DNA of 54,412 nucleotides from a virus. The stretch is taken from positions 1 to 54,412 of the IMG/VR virus record IMGVR_UViG_3300025168_000113; one strand, 5' to 3'. Shown one piece after another: positions 27,401 to 36,147 of this stretch (position 1 is the stretch's first letter; each line of letters begins with the position of its first letter). A program made the translations under genes and the position numbers. The notes under the pieces were generated by a model that saw only the letters and a list, made by a program, of their open reading frames with translations, was not told the DNA's origin and did not search any database.

Positions 27401-30400
27401 GAAAGACAAGAAATAGAAAAAGAAACGTTTAAAGAAGATACTAAAAAAGTATCAAAGTCTATTGATTCCTATATAGCTAAACTTAATAAGCAGTTACAAA
27501 AAGTTAAAGGCGCTACTATATTCACTATAGAAACTACAAAGAAAGAAGGTGAAAAAGGTTTTGAAAGATTAAAAGAAAAAATAAAGAAAGAGTATGGCGA
27601 AGATGCCGCTGGAAAAATGAACCCAAATGAGCCAGCTCAAATTATTCAATCACCTTCAGGTAAGTTTAAAAGCTTTATAATAATAAATAAACCTGTATTA
27701 ATTAGACAACCAGTAAATCCATTGGACGTTATTGATCATGAGGTCGGTCATTTCTTGTTTGAGAAAGCGTTGTTGTCTAATCCTGAACTTGCTTCTGAAC
27801 TAAAAAAGTCGTTAAGAGATCATTTGTTAGCGGAAGGAAAAAATGATTTAGTTAAGAAATTAGATAAAAGAATAGATGAAGACTATGTTGAACAAGATAA
27901 AGCAGAGAAAAAATTAGCTGAAGAAGAGGGAAGAGAGTATACTCCAATGACTCAGAGTGATTTTGATGAAGAATGGGTTATGAATTTTATTCAAATGGAC
28001 TCTATACCTGATCCTTCTTTCTGGCAAAAATTGTTAAAATTGTTTAACGATTTAATGGCGACTTTTGGTGTAGCAGAAGATGGAGCTCCGTTATTAGAAA
28101 GTACTGATGGAGAGTCTATATATAATTTTCTAAAAGGAATAAGAGAGTTTGGAGTAAGAGGTGAAGTAAAAATAGATTCTAGTAAAAAGACTGAAGATGT
28201 TGATAAAGATGTTAGCGCAACAAGTAAATCTTCAAAGAAGTTATCTCCTGAACAAAGTAAAACTGTAGAAGAAAGTATATTAGAGTTAAAACAAGAGATA
28301 AAAGAAAATGAAGAAATAGCTGCAAAGTTTGGTAAAGAACCTGTACCTACAGCTAAACAAAGAAGGTTAGAAGAATCAATACTTAAAGATCAGCTTAAAC
28401 CTACTATAGATAGTTTTGTTGAGTCTCAAACTAAAAGGTTATTTGATCCTATAGCACCAGATGCTAGGAACAATGTAACTAGACAAGCGTTTAGAGAGTC
28501 TATGGTTTCAGATATTGAAACTATGATTATTAAAGAGTTTGAACAGAAACAAGATATAGAAAAGTTTATTACTAGTAGAGGTTATTTAAGAGCTAATAGT
28601 CTAGCTAAAAGACTAGGTATTAAAAGCGTAGAGCAAGGTATTGATAAAGACATCGACCAAGCAAAAGGTGTTGCTGCAGAAACTGAAACAATTACTGTTG
28701 ATGAGAAAAAACCTACTAAACAGATTAAGCTTAAGGAAAGATTAGGTAACGATGCTATTGAGATAACCGAAGAAGTTAAAGAACGTGGTAAAGACATTGA
28801 TCTTGAAACTGTAGACTTTAAATCATTAAAAGATCTTACACCTGAAATGACTCAGGAAATGTTTGGTATATCTCCTAAACCTGGCAACTTAAGTAAAGCA
28901 GATGTAAGAAATGCTCAGCAGTTTATATCAAAGCATGCTGACGTGCTAATCGCAATGCTACCTGAAGGATCTACTCCATCTGGCACATCTACCGGTGTTC
29001 AAAAAGTTTTGTTAGATGCTTTTTATACTAAAGGAGATAGAGCAGTAATGGCAAAAACCGGTAGTAAAGCTGGATTACAAGAGCAAACAAAAAGAAATGA
29101 CATAACTAAAGAAGAGTTTTTAGAGTTGTTTGGTATTACCCCTGCGGGTCAGCCAAATATATCTGATAGAAATACTAGTTCTAAAATAAAAGCACTTGTA
29201 GCTCAAACAGGCAGAATGCTTACTAATCAAGCTTTAAGAGAACAAGCTGAAGACACTGGTAAAACAGTACCATCAAAAGTATTTGAAGGTAAAGCTAAAA
29301 CTATGTTTGCTAAAGCAGCAGAAAAAGAAGCTGAAAAATTAATAAACAATAAAAACGTTTTAGAAACTAGTGACGAAGTATTAATAGGAGAAGAACTAAT
29401 TAAAGAAATAGGAACGTGGAGAGGTTTAGTTGACGCTTATAAAGGTGTAGAAGCTTTAGATTTACGAGACGAAAATGATCTTGAAGAATATAAAAACTGG
29501 GTATTAACAGAATTTGCAAAAAGATTACCAAAAGAGTTTTTTAAAGCTGGTTTTTTTAGTGGAGGAAGGCGAACATTAGAAAGCGGTGCTTTAGCTTGGT
29601 TTGGTAAAGAAGATTTTAATAAAAGTATTAAAACGGTTGAGCAGTTTGGAGAGTTTGATCAAGACATTATTAATGCTGCAACAAGAGTTAATGATGGAAA
29701 AATAATTGTAAAAGATTCTAACGGTAAAAACAAAAAAGTTAAGTTTGGAGAAAAAGAATTTACTAAGTTTGCTGATAGTAAATTAAGAGGTTTAAAGAAA
29801 GTATTCGAGATTTTTCAAGATATGATAGTTGACGATCCTCAAAACATTAAATACATTGGTCAATTTTTAAGTAGTACTAGTGCTAACATGTCTCAATTTA
29901 TTCGTGTTGCAGCTCCTTGGAGATTTATGCAACAAAATTTAGAGGGTAAAAAGACTATAGAAGAACACACGTTACCTGTAAGTTTTACAGCTAAATATTT
30001 ATTTGAAAGAGCTATCGAGGAAAATGTAGATGACTATTGGTATGGTATAGAACAGAACTTCTTTCAAGGTTTAATAACTAAAGCTAATGATGATAAGTTG
30101 AAAGACCTGCCAGGTCAACCTAAAAGAAAATTAAGAGACTTTCCTCCTAAAGAACAGGCTTACGATATACTTATAGGTAACGATTCTATTTGGTTAAGAT
30201 ACTTTAATGACTTTGTAAATAACAATAAAAATGGCTTTAATGCAAATGAAATAGTTTTAGAAAACGGAAAAACAATAGCTCAAGAATTTAAAGTTGAAGT
30301 CGATAAAAAGTTCCAACAAGATCCTAACGTTATTCAATTTCAAAACGGTTTAATAGAAAAAGTGCTGTTAGGTGAAGATATAAAATCTCAACAAGAGATG

Positions 30401-33400
30401 GATATTTTTACAGAAAAACTAGCTAAAGAAAAGAAAAAAGCTAATAGCAAAAACAGTTTAAAACTTAAAGATAGTAAAGTAGTTAAAGTAAATGAAAACG
30501 CACCAACATCTGAAAATATAAGAGAAGCAGAAGTACTAGACAAAGCTTTAAATATAGCTCGTGATCCTAATGCTCCAGTTAAAAAGATTAGGGTATTTGA
30601 CTTTGATGATACGTTAGCTAGAACAAAAAGTAATGTATTGTATACTATGCCTGATGGAACTACTGGTAAATTAACTGCTGAAGAGTTTGCTAAGAAAGGT
30701 AGTGAGATGTTAGAGCAAGGAGCGGTATGGGATTTCTCAGAGTTCAACAAGGTAATGGAAGGTAAAGAAGGTCCATTATTAGGAGTTGCTAGATTAATTC
30801 AACAAGCAAGAGGAACTAAAGATGTATTTGTACTTACAGCTAGATCTCAAGAAGCTGCACCAGCTATTAAAGAATTCTTAGATAGTGTAGGGTTAAATAT
30901 ACCTATTGAAAACATAACAGGTTTAGGTGATAGTTCTCCACTTGCTAAATCAAACTGGGTTGTAGATAAAGCAGCTGATGGTTATAATGATTTCTACTTT
31001 GCTGATGATCACATGGGTAACGTAGATGCTGTACAGAAAGCATTAGCAGTAATGGAAGCTAAAGCTAAAGTGCAACAAGCAAAAATCAAATTCAGTCTCA
31101 ATACTAAGCGAGATTTAAAATGGAAAACTATAGGCGGTTCTTTTAACATTGTAGAAGCTGATTTCGAAGTTGATGGAAAAGATTATCAAATTGAAATAAA
31201 GAGAAAAGGCGTTGGACATATTTTTAGTAAATTAGAGGATCACTTTAGTACTTTAGAATTAGCGTTGAACCCTACTAAAGAAATTGCAGATGATAATTTA
31301 AGAGAAAAAGAATTAAGCGGTGGTAAACCTAAAATATTAGATGCGTCTTTTTATAGGATTACAGATAATTTCTACACAGGTATTGAAAAAGACGTTGACT
31401 TAACAGGTGAAGGTAATGCGGCTGAAGTGATATCAATAGTTGTCAACGGCTTGGTGGATAAATATAAGAAAACCAAAGGTGCGCAAGGTGTTACTTTCAC
31501 AGCCTACGAACCAAGCAGAACGAGATTATATAGAACACTAGCTAACATGTTTGGTGAAAAGTTAGGTTTAAAAGTTTTAGAAACAGAATTTGATGGTTCT
31601 GAGACAAGCACTGAATTTTTGTTATTAGATAAAACACTATTTGAAGAAGTTAAAAGAACACCTGTAACAAAGCTCAGCAAACAATCTAAATCAAAAACAC
31701 CTGCGATTAAGTTTAGTTTAAATACTAAACGAGATTTAAAATGGAAACTTATAGAAAAACCAGCTCGTGAAGGTGGAAATGTTCAAGAAGCGCTTTTTAA
31801 AGTCAAAGGTAAAGATTATTTAGTTGATGCAAATGTTGAAAATATTGAAGATCTTTTTTACAAGTTGGAAGACATGGTGGGTATGGAAATGACAGAATCT
31901 GAAGTGGAAGCTGTAAGTAATAAATTAAAAGAAGATAATGATGTTAAACCTAAAATAATTGAAACTTCTTTTTATAGGACTAGAAATCGGCCTTCAGGAA
32001 GAGATGGAAAAGATATTGATTTAACTGGTGAAGGTGACGCTGCTGAGGTACTATCGATAGTTGTTAATGGTTTAGTCGAAAAGTATAAAAATACTGAAGG
32101 TGCACAAGGTATTGCTTTTACATCGTTTGAACCAAGCAGGACAAGATTATATAGAACAATAGCGAACTTATTTGCTAGAAAATTAAATTTAAAAGTTTTA
32201 GAAAAAGAAGGCGACGGTAATTACATTCCAACTGGGTTTATATTGCTAGATAAAAACTTAATTGAAACATTTGAAGAAACGCCTGCGATCAAGTTTAGTA
32301 AACAGTCTAAGCCAGTTCAAACAGTATTAGACGTTGTTGATGTTAAATCTGACGTTCAAAAAGCTAAGACTAAGTTTAGTAAAACTGTGGATCAAGTAAT
32401 GAACACCATTATCTTCCAAAAAACTGGTATTCAACAATATAAAGAATTTGCGGAAGTATCGGCACAAGCTAAAGGTAGAGGAGTAAAGTCGTTTGATTTA
32501 ATACCTCCATCAGCTCAAGACTTTGGAGGGCTATTATATAAGTTACTATCTAAAGGTGAATTAGGTGACAAGCAATGGAAGTGGATGCAAGAGCATTTGA
32601 TTAGACCTTACGGCAGAGCAATGAACGACTTATCTGTGGCTCAGAATCAATTAATGGCTGACTTTAAAGCTTTGAAACAAAGTTTGAGCGGTGTACCTAA
32701 AAACTTAAAGAAAAAAGCTTTTGGTGGATTCACAAATGAAGACGTTGTTCGGATTACTACTTGGGATAGGCAAGGTATAAAAGTTGATGGTATATCCAAA
32801 AGAGATTTAGACGCTGCAAGAGATTACGTAGCAAACAAACCAGATCTCAATAACTTTATTGACCAATTGATTGCTATAACTAAAGGTGATGGTTATTATT
32901 ATCCAGGTAAAAACTGGTTAGCAGGTACTATTACTACAGATTTTAGAGAAGGTTTAAGAAAAGTTGCTAGAAAAAACTTACTTGAACAATGGCAAGAGAA
33001 CGTTGATTTAGCTTTCAATGAAAGCAATATGAATAAAATCGAGGCTGAGTTTGGTCCTAAGTATAGAGAAGCGTTAGAAGACTCTTTACGTAGAATGAGT
33101 ACTGGTCAAAACAGGGCTAAAGGTATGAGCCGTATTGAACAAAGATTTGCTGATTATATAAACAACTCTGTTGGTGCTGTAATGTTCTTAAATGCAAGAT
33201 CTGCGGTGTTACAGACCATATCTGCTGTTAACTTTATAAATTGGAATGACAACAACCCTATGAAAGCTGCTCAAGCTTTTGCTAATCAACCTCAGTATTG
33301 GAAAGATTTCATGAAGTTAATGAATTCAGATTTCTTAGTTGATAGAAGAAACGGTTTAAAGATTAATGTTAGTGAATCGGAAATAGCTGAAGCTGCTAAA

Positions 33401-34477
33401 ACAAGTAAAAATAAAGTTAAAGGAGTAATAGCGTATCTGTTGAATAAAGGTTTTGTATTTACTCAAATTGCTGATAGTTTTGCTATAGCTAGTGGAGGTG
33501 CTACTCTATATAGAAATAGAATTAAAACTTACAAGAAACAAGGTTTGTCGGAAAATGAAGCTATAGAGAAAGCATTCCTTGATTTTAGAGAATTAGCAGA
33601 AGAGTCTCAACAGTCTGCTCGTGCAGATAAGATATCACAGCAGCAAGCTTCAACACTTGGTAGACTCGTGCTTGCATTCGCTAACACACCATCTCAATAT
33701 GCTAGGATAATGGATAAAGCTGGTAAAGATTTAATAGCTGGTAGAGGCGATTGGAAATCTAATATGAGTAAAATCGCTTATTACGGTTTTGTTCAAAACT
33801 TGTTATTTACTACTTTGCAATCAGCATTGTTTGCTTATGGTATGGACGATGACGAAGAAGAAGATGCTAAAGTGTTTCCTGAAAGTAAAATGCTAGACGC
33901 AGCTAATAGCATGGCTGATAACTTATTAAGAGGTATAGGAGTAGGAGGAGTTATATTAGCCCAATCTAAAAATACAATTATAGGTTTAATAAAAAGATCT
34001 GAAAAAGATCCTTACTTTAACCCAGATGCTAGTGGGTTTCCTAAACCAGAATATACTGACGCTGTAGATAAACTTTTAGCTATAAGTCCTCCTGTATCTA
34101 TAAAACTTAGAAAAATAAAAGGTGGTATTACTGATTGGTATTATAATAGATGGAGACCTGAAGCTAGTGAACCATTTAATATAAACAATCCTAACTATAG
34201 AGCAGGTTCTAAAGTCATAGCTGGTGTTAGTAACGTTCCACTTGACAGGTTGTTTCAAAAATTAGAAAATATTCAAGGAGCTTTAGATGCTACAAACCCA
34301 ACTTGGAAAAGAATTTTTATGGCTTTAGGTTGGCCTAAATGGCAGCTTGAAAATGAAAAAGAAAAAGAAGAGAGAAAAGCAAAAGATAAAGCAGAAAGAG
34401 CTAGTATTAAGAAAACACAAAGCGGACCTAAGTTTAAGTCAGCTAATTTTAAAAAAGCTAAATTCAAAACACCGTGA
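24479..34477 (+). CDS. Giant multidomain internal virion protein (zincin, HAD phosphatase, tandem duplicated domain)
   Basis: At 3332 residues this is the largest protein in the window. In order: a charged N-terminal region; hydrophobic/Gly-rich stretches around residues 560-610, 660-700 and 825-850 that could insert in a membrane; a zinc-metallopeptidase motif DHEVGHFLFEK (HExxH, about 1086) with a candidate third ligand in FDEEWVMNF (about 1163); charged helices; a HAD phosphatase domain with DFDDT (about 2041), LTAR (about 2120), SPLAKSNW (about 2155) and FADDH (about 2180); two copies of a domain containing LTGEG-AAEV-SIVVNGLV and EPSRTRLYRT (about 2203-2390 and 2409-2595); and a helical C-terminal domain (about 2640-3332) with RxxxYRxRIKTYKKQGLSENEA-like charge patterns. 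Short K-F/L-S linkers separate the later domains. It is in the T7 gp16 position, so it is probably ejected into the cell. It resembles phage 'polyvalent' proteins; enzyme activities are inferred from motifs only. Confidence 0.75.
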   Translation: MAQAFKSLQFNNPTTEDKKKSRKERKRKVLEDTVKGVKAKSTRKGTTSYNTMWDNFTVGEKIQLTLEGKGKWSINEDGNPNWSIFGSGTQASAKAQEKLTKITDREKAKQERQDKRTIAKEDSEAYKKRQQSLSSFSGGGWMDSSALSDFQKSKLDLVLSEEFPDAKVDGNTIAIEDEVYNIEGISLVDENREKKVDILRPTPYADPLATGLRPAYVEEKGGGTMKLPDRYDVLLTRQDGTGVVVNKLVLPFVDPTDEGEEILGGLTGFPDVEILNFEDPELIQEIKDETRSALDKTNSKRIQNILIDKGLIGESEVTIEGTGEKKLEPTTQYDIRPMEKIEDAPVSILYKNGAATDLAKDIINGDIGEKNAKDIFQEIYGDYGVTVEEGGDVGDELIFKIGSEELEVNLDGGIKEAKSTAKDVHDFIKANSRKSTFESYDKPTIANVKELQQRANVIANQIAVANKEAKDLYYKYSTELVEIIELIVEDPINSVSRLSDFLENNPKLEEATDTFLNDVEELTKKIEIKQAYLNDLVKVQQELVANLIKATKQGIDPYTGKPAGEGTIAGFIGNTATKTAVQSIGGAATSALRLLSLFGPAWTDEGSKAVEDTMREIRGNIKALSNELATDTEEEYIRRLVDDSIIAAVGEQVTRMGAQFVLSGFNPYLMFIAMTGEMTYQNEEIIGINQNIPTPVKGATIFSTGLIGGLLERAGFQKMLPKSTTKRAIPWILSKIKNRKGGFPKTRQELAQAIGVQVEKLAYAVQQGGEAAFVETITEVAQEGVNKTAVEILTAVYEEEGDSPLFDSQFRLLNNPKLLDQMIEIIKISAATGGLMGSIGGVVDLNRENKLRKINAKEFNKLMTFVKDPAAVQAFEIQMVHDLMKGASLADVQAKVNSLKEIQDLIEQIPTNLDEDTKQKIFLNLKKIKALEAYISKYNGTLVKAEKQQIEDLKKQNEELAADPENRGKDLTLEERQEIEKETFKEDTKKVSKSIDSYIAKLNKQLQKVKGATIFTIETTKKEGEKGFERLKEKIKKEYGEDAAGKMNPNEPAQIIQSPSGKFKSFIIINKPVLIRQPVNPLDVIDHEVGHFLFEKALLSNPELASELKKSLRDHLLAEGKNDLVKKLDKRIDEDYVEQDKAEKKLAEEEGREYTPMTQSDFDEEWVMNFIQMDSIPDPSFWQKLLKLFNDLMATFGVAEDGAPLLESTDGESIYNFLKGIREFGVRGEVKIDSSKKTEDVDKDVSATSKSSKKLSPEQSKTVEESILELKQEIKENEEIAAKFGKEPVPTAKQRRLEESILKDQLKPTIDSFVESQTKRLFDPIAPDARNNVTRQAFRESMVSDIETMIIKEFEQKQDIEKFITSRGYLRANSLAKRLGIKSVEQGIDKDIDQAKGVAAETETITVDEKKPTKQIKLKERLGNDAIEITEEVKERGKDIDLETVDFKSLKDLTPEMTQEMFGISPKPGNLSKADVRNAQQFISKHADVLIAMLPEGSTPSGTSTGVQKVLLDAFYTKGDRAVMAKTGSKAGLQEQTKRNDITKEEFLELFGITPAGQPNISDRNTSSKIKALVAQTGRMLTNQALREQAEDTGKTVPSKVFEGKAKTMFAKAAEKEAEKLINNKNVLETSDEVLIGEELIKEIGTWRGLVDAYKGVEALDLRDENDLEEYKNWVLTEFAKRLPKEFFKAGFFSGGRRTLESGALAWFGKEDFNKSIKTVEQFGEFDQDIINAATRVNDGKIIVKDSNGKNKKVKFGEKEFTKFADSKLRGLKKVFEIFQDMIVDDPQNIKYIGQFLSSTSANMSQFIRVAAPWRFMQQNLEGKKTIEEHTLPVSFTAKYLFERAIEENVDDYWYGIEQNFFQGLITKANDDKLKDLPGQPKRKLRDFPPKEQAYDILIGNDSIWLRYFNDFVNNNKNGFNANEIVLENGKTIAQEFKVEVDKKFQQDPNVIQFQNGLIEKVLLGEDIKSQQEMDIFTEKLAKEKKKANSKNSLKLKDSKVVKVNENAPTSENIREAEVLDKALNIARDPNAPVKKIRVFDFDDTLARTKSNVLYTMPDGTTGKLTAEEFAKKGSEMLEQGAVWDFSEFNKVMEGKEGPLLGVARLIQQARGTKDVFVLTARSQEAAPAIKEFLDSVGLNIPIENITGLGDSSPLAKSNWVVDKAADGYNDFYFADDHMGNVDAVQKALAVMEAKAKVQQAKIKFSLNTKRDLKWKTIGGSFNIVEADFEVDGKDYQIEIKRKGVGHIFSKLEDHFSTLELALNPTKEIADDNLREKELSGGKPKILDASFYRITDNFYTGIEKDVDLTGEGNAAEVISIVVNGLVDKYKKTKGAQGVTFTAYEPSRTRLYRTLANMFGEKLGLKVLETEFDGSETSTEFLLLDKTLFEEVKRTPVTKLSKQSKSKTPAIKFSLNTKRDLKWKLIEKPAREGGNVQEALFKVKGKDYLVDANVENIEDLFYKLEDMVGMEMTESEVEAVSNKLKEDNDVKPKIIETSFYRTRNRPSGRDGKDIDLTGEGDAAEVLSIVVNGLVEKYKNTEGAQGIAFTSFEPSRTRLYRTIANLFARKLNLKVLEKEGDGNYIPTGFILLDKNLIETFEETPAIKFSKQSKPVQTVLDVVDVKSDVQKAKTKFSKTVDQVMNTIIFQKTGIQQYKEFAEVSAQAKGRGVKSFDLIPPSAQDFGGLLYKLLSKGELGDKQWKWMQEHLIRPYGRAMNDLSVAQNQLMADFKALKQSLSGVPKNLKKKAFGGFTNEDVVRITTWDRQGIKVDGISKRDLDAARDYVANKPDLNNFIDQLIAITKGDGYYYPGKNWLAGTITTDFREGLRKVARKNLLEQWQENVDLAFNESNMNKIEAEFGPKYREALEDSLRRMSTGQNRAKGMSRIEQRFADYINNSVGAVMFLNARSAVLQTISAVNFINWNDNNPMKAAQAFANQPQYWKDFMKLMNSDFLVDRRNGLKINVSESEIAEAAKTSKNKVKGVIAYLLNKGFVFTQIADSFAIASGGATLYRNRIKTYKKQGLSENEAIEKAFLDFRELAEESQQSARADKISQQQASTLGRLVLAFANTPSQYARIMDKAGKDLIAGRGDWKSNMSKIAYYGFVQNLLFTTLQSALFAYGMDDDEEEDAKVFPESKMLDAANSMADNLLRGIGVGGVILAQSKNTIIGLIKRSEKDPYFNPDASGFPKPEYTDAVDKLLAISPPVSIKLRKIKGGITDWYYNRWRPEASEPFNINNPNYRAGSKVIAGVSNVPLDRLFQKLENIQGALDATNPTWKRIFMALGWPKWQLENEKEKEERKAKDKAERASIKKTQSGPKFKSANFKKAKFKTP

Positions 34478-34830
34478 CAAAAATAAACGAAAACACAGAG
34501 TTAAAGTTAGATCTTAAAACTATTATAAGCATTATAATTATAACAGCTTCTTTCGTTGGCATGTATTTTACCTTGCAATCAGACATTGAAGTAGCTAAGA
34601 CTTTACCACCTAGTCAGATAAATAGAATAGAGTATGATCTTAAACATGAAGCTTACGAAAAAAGACTTGATCAATTAGAAGAGACTGTGGAAATAATATT
34701 TAAACTAGGTATAGAATTAGATAAAGAACTTCACATAATAGATGATGGTTATAATAGTAACATGGAATCTAAAATAAAAGAAGTTGAAGCTAAAATAAAA
34801 GCTACTAATAAGAAAAGAAAAAGAAGATGA
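34474..34830 (+). CDS. Small membrane-anchored coiled-coil protein (GTG start)
   Basis: A 118-residue protein using GTG at 34474, which overlaps the TGA of the giant gene (GTGA). It has one transmembrane segment (about residues 17-33, ISIIIITASFVGMYFTL), then a charged coiled-coil part and a Lys/Arg-rich tail. Similar TM-plus-coiled-coil proteins occur in flavophage genomes; function is unknown, possibly envelope-associated. Confidence 0.6.
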   Translation: MTKINENTELKLDLKTIISIIIITASFVGMYFTLQSDIEVAKTLPPSQINRIEYDLKHEAYEKRLDQLEETVEIIFKLGIELDKELHIIDDGYNSNMESKIKEVEAKIKATNKKRKRR

Positions 34831-35681
34831 AATACTTAAGTATAATACTGTCGTTGTTAATAAGTGTTGCTTATGGCCAGTGTGATAATGGTACAAACTA
34901 TTACCCATCTTTTATATACACGCCATTAGAAGATACTTGGGATTATGCTTCCACTTGTAACTGGGCTGGAGAAGTTATACAGCTTAATGTAAAAGCGGGA
35001 GATACATATGAATTTTCTACATGTGATCAGTATGGTTTTGAGCAAGCCGGTTATGACACACAAATAACTTTATTAGATGGACTAGGTAATTTATTAGATT
35101 TCAATGATGATTACGGTGGATGTGCAGGATATACATCTTATCTTAGATGGGCTGCTCCTTACAGTGGTACAGTGTATTTACATTTAAACGAATACTATTG
35201 TTTAACTAATTTTACATGTACTACAGTTATGATATACCGTACACCTTCATTTGCTTTACCTATAGAATTAATTTCTTTTGATGGTGAAGTATTAGGAGGA
35301 GATATACATCCTTTAGTGATGATTGATTGGGTTGTTGCTTCTCAAGTTAACAATGATTATTATGAAGTACAAAGAAGTGTAGATGTTGAAACTTGGCATA
35401 CAATAAGCACTGTGACAGGAGCCGGGAATAGTAACACCCAAATGTCATACTCTACTTTAGATGATAATCCACTGCATGGAGTTTCTTATTATCGTCTTAG
35501 ACAAACAGATTACGATGGACAAACCGAATCATTTAATCCTATATCAATCATAATCAGTTCAGAAGAAAAGATAATTGATAAAGTGATAAATTTTATGGGG
35601 CAAGAGGTTAATGATAACTATAAAGGAATGGTGTTAGAAATATACCGTGACGGAACTTATGTAAAGAAAAAATACGAATAA
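34827..35681 (+). CDS. Secreted protein with flavobacterial T9SS-type C-terminal region
   Basis: The 284-residue protein has a clear signal peptide (MKYLSIILSLLISVAYGQ, cleavage about residue 17), a Cys-rich PPC-like beta-domain (about 20-135) with EFSTCDQYGFEQAGYDTQIT, and a flavobacterial module: LPIELISFDGEV (about 148), then DWVVASQVNNDYYEVQRS, SYYRLRQTDYDGQTE and a tail VINFMGQEVNDNYKG ... DGTYVKKKYE. The last parts are characteristic of Bacteroidetes proteins exported by the type IX secretion system (C-terminal sorting domain). It was probably acquired from a host gene, and could alter the infected cell surface or be released. It overlaps the preceding gene by 4 bases (ATGA) and the next by 1 base. 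Confidence 0.75.
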   Translation: MKYLSIILSLLISVAYGQCDNGTNYYPSFIYTPLEDTWDYASTCNWAGEVIQLNVKAGDTYEFSTCDQYGFEQAGYDTQITLLDGLGNLLDFNDDYGGCAGYTSYLRWAAPYSGTVYLHLNEYYCLTNFTCTTVMIYRTPSFALPIELISFDGEVLGGDIHPLVMIDWVVASQVNNDYYEVQRSVDVETWHTISTVTGAGNSNTQMSYSTLDDNPLHGVSYYRLRQTDYDGQTESFNPISIIISSEEKIIDKVINFMGQEVNDNYKGMVLEIYRDGTYVKKKYE

Positions 35682-35806
35682 TGGCAACTAAGAGAAAGAA
35701 AAAGAAAATGAAGAACCCATGCTGGAAAGGTTATGAAGCTATAGGTATGAAGAAAAAAGGTGGTAGAAAGGTTCCTAACTGTGTACCCATTAAAAAGAAG
35801 AAATAA
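35681..35806 (+). CDS. Small, very basic protein with two Cys
   Basis: A 41-residue protein beginning MATKRKKKKMKNPCWKG and ending in KKKK. Its ATG shares one base with the stop of the T9SS-type gene, and its stop shares one with the next start (TAATG twice), so it is cotranslated. Cys14 and Cys34 could pair or bind a metal. The charge suggests a nucleic-acid-binding (DNA-condensing) role. A similar basic small gene lies convergently at 36168-36290. Confidence 0.6.
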   Translation: MATKRKKKKMKNPCWKGYEAIGMKKKGGRKVPNCVPIKKKK

Positions 35807-36066
35807 TGAATGATGCTAGCTACGAAAAGTCTAATCGTAAGATGCGATCAGAACATAAAAGAGAAACAGGTAAAACGCTAGGTAAAAGACTTACGTCAGG
35901 TAAGAATAAACGTAGAGTTTCATTTGCTTGTAGATTTGCGGGTATGAAAGGACCTATGAAGAAACCTAATGGTGAACCAACTAGAAAAGCTAGAGCTTTG
36001 AAAAAGTGGGGTTTTGGAAGTGTAGGTGCTGCTAGTAAGTTTTGTAACAGCAATAAAGAAAAATAA
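35806..36066 (+). CDS. Basic hypothetical protein with conserved Cys (DUF6321-like)
   Basis: This 86-residue Lys/Arg-rich protein contains VSFACRFAGMKGPM (about 44-57) and ends with GAASKFCNSNKEK. The pattern (RRVSFACRFAGMKGPMKK, then KKWGF) is one I associate with small DUF6321-type phage proteins; this is from memory and was not searched. It is the last gene of the rightward arm, with the terminator 46 bases beyond. A virion-DNA-binding role is plausible. Confidence 0.55.
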   Translation: MNDASYEKSNRKMRSEHKRETGKTLGKRLTSGKNKRRVSFACRFAGMKGPMKKPNGEPTRKARALKKWGFGSVGAASKFCNSNKEK

Positions 36067-36111
36067 AAGGAACAATAAGAAATGGGCACCATACCTAAAG
36101 TTCCTGTAACC

Positions 36112-36147
36112 AAAAAAGGGGATCTCAATACGAGGTCCCCTTTTTTT
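36112..36147. terminator. Bidirectional terminator between convergent arms
   Basis: GGGGATCTC pairs with GAGGTCCCC (9 bp, one G-T pair) around AATAC. It is flanked by six A on the left and seven T on the right, so it can terminate rightward transcription and, as a mirror image, leftward transcription. It sits between the last rightward gene and the last leftward gene. Confidence 0.9.

Noticed and set aside
24479-34477. N4-type virion RNA polymerase in the giant protein
   Set aside because: The size fits, but I see no T7/N4-type polymerase motifs; zincin, HAD and duplicated domains are present instead.
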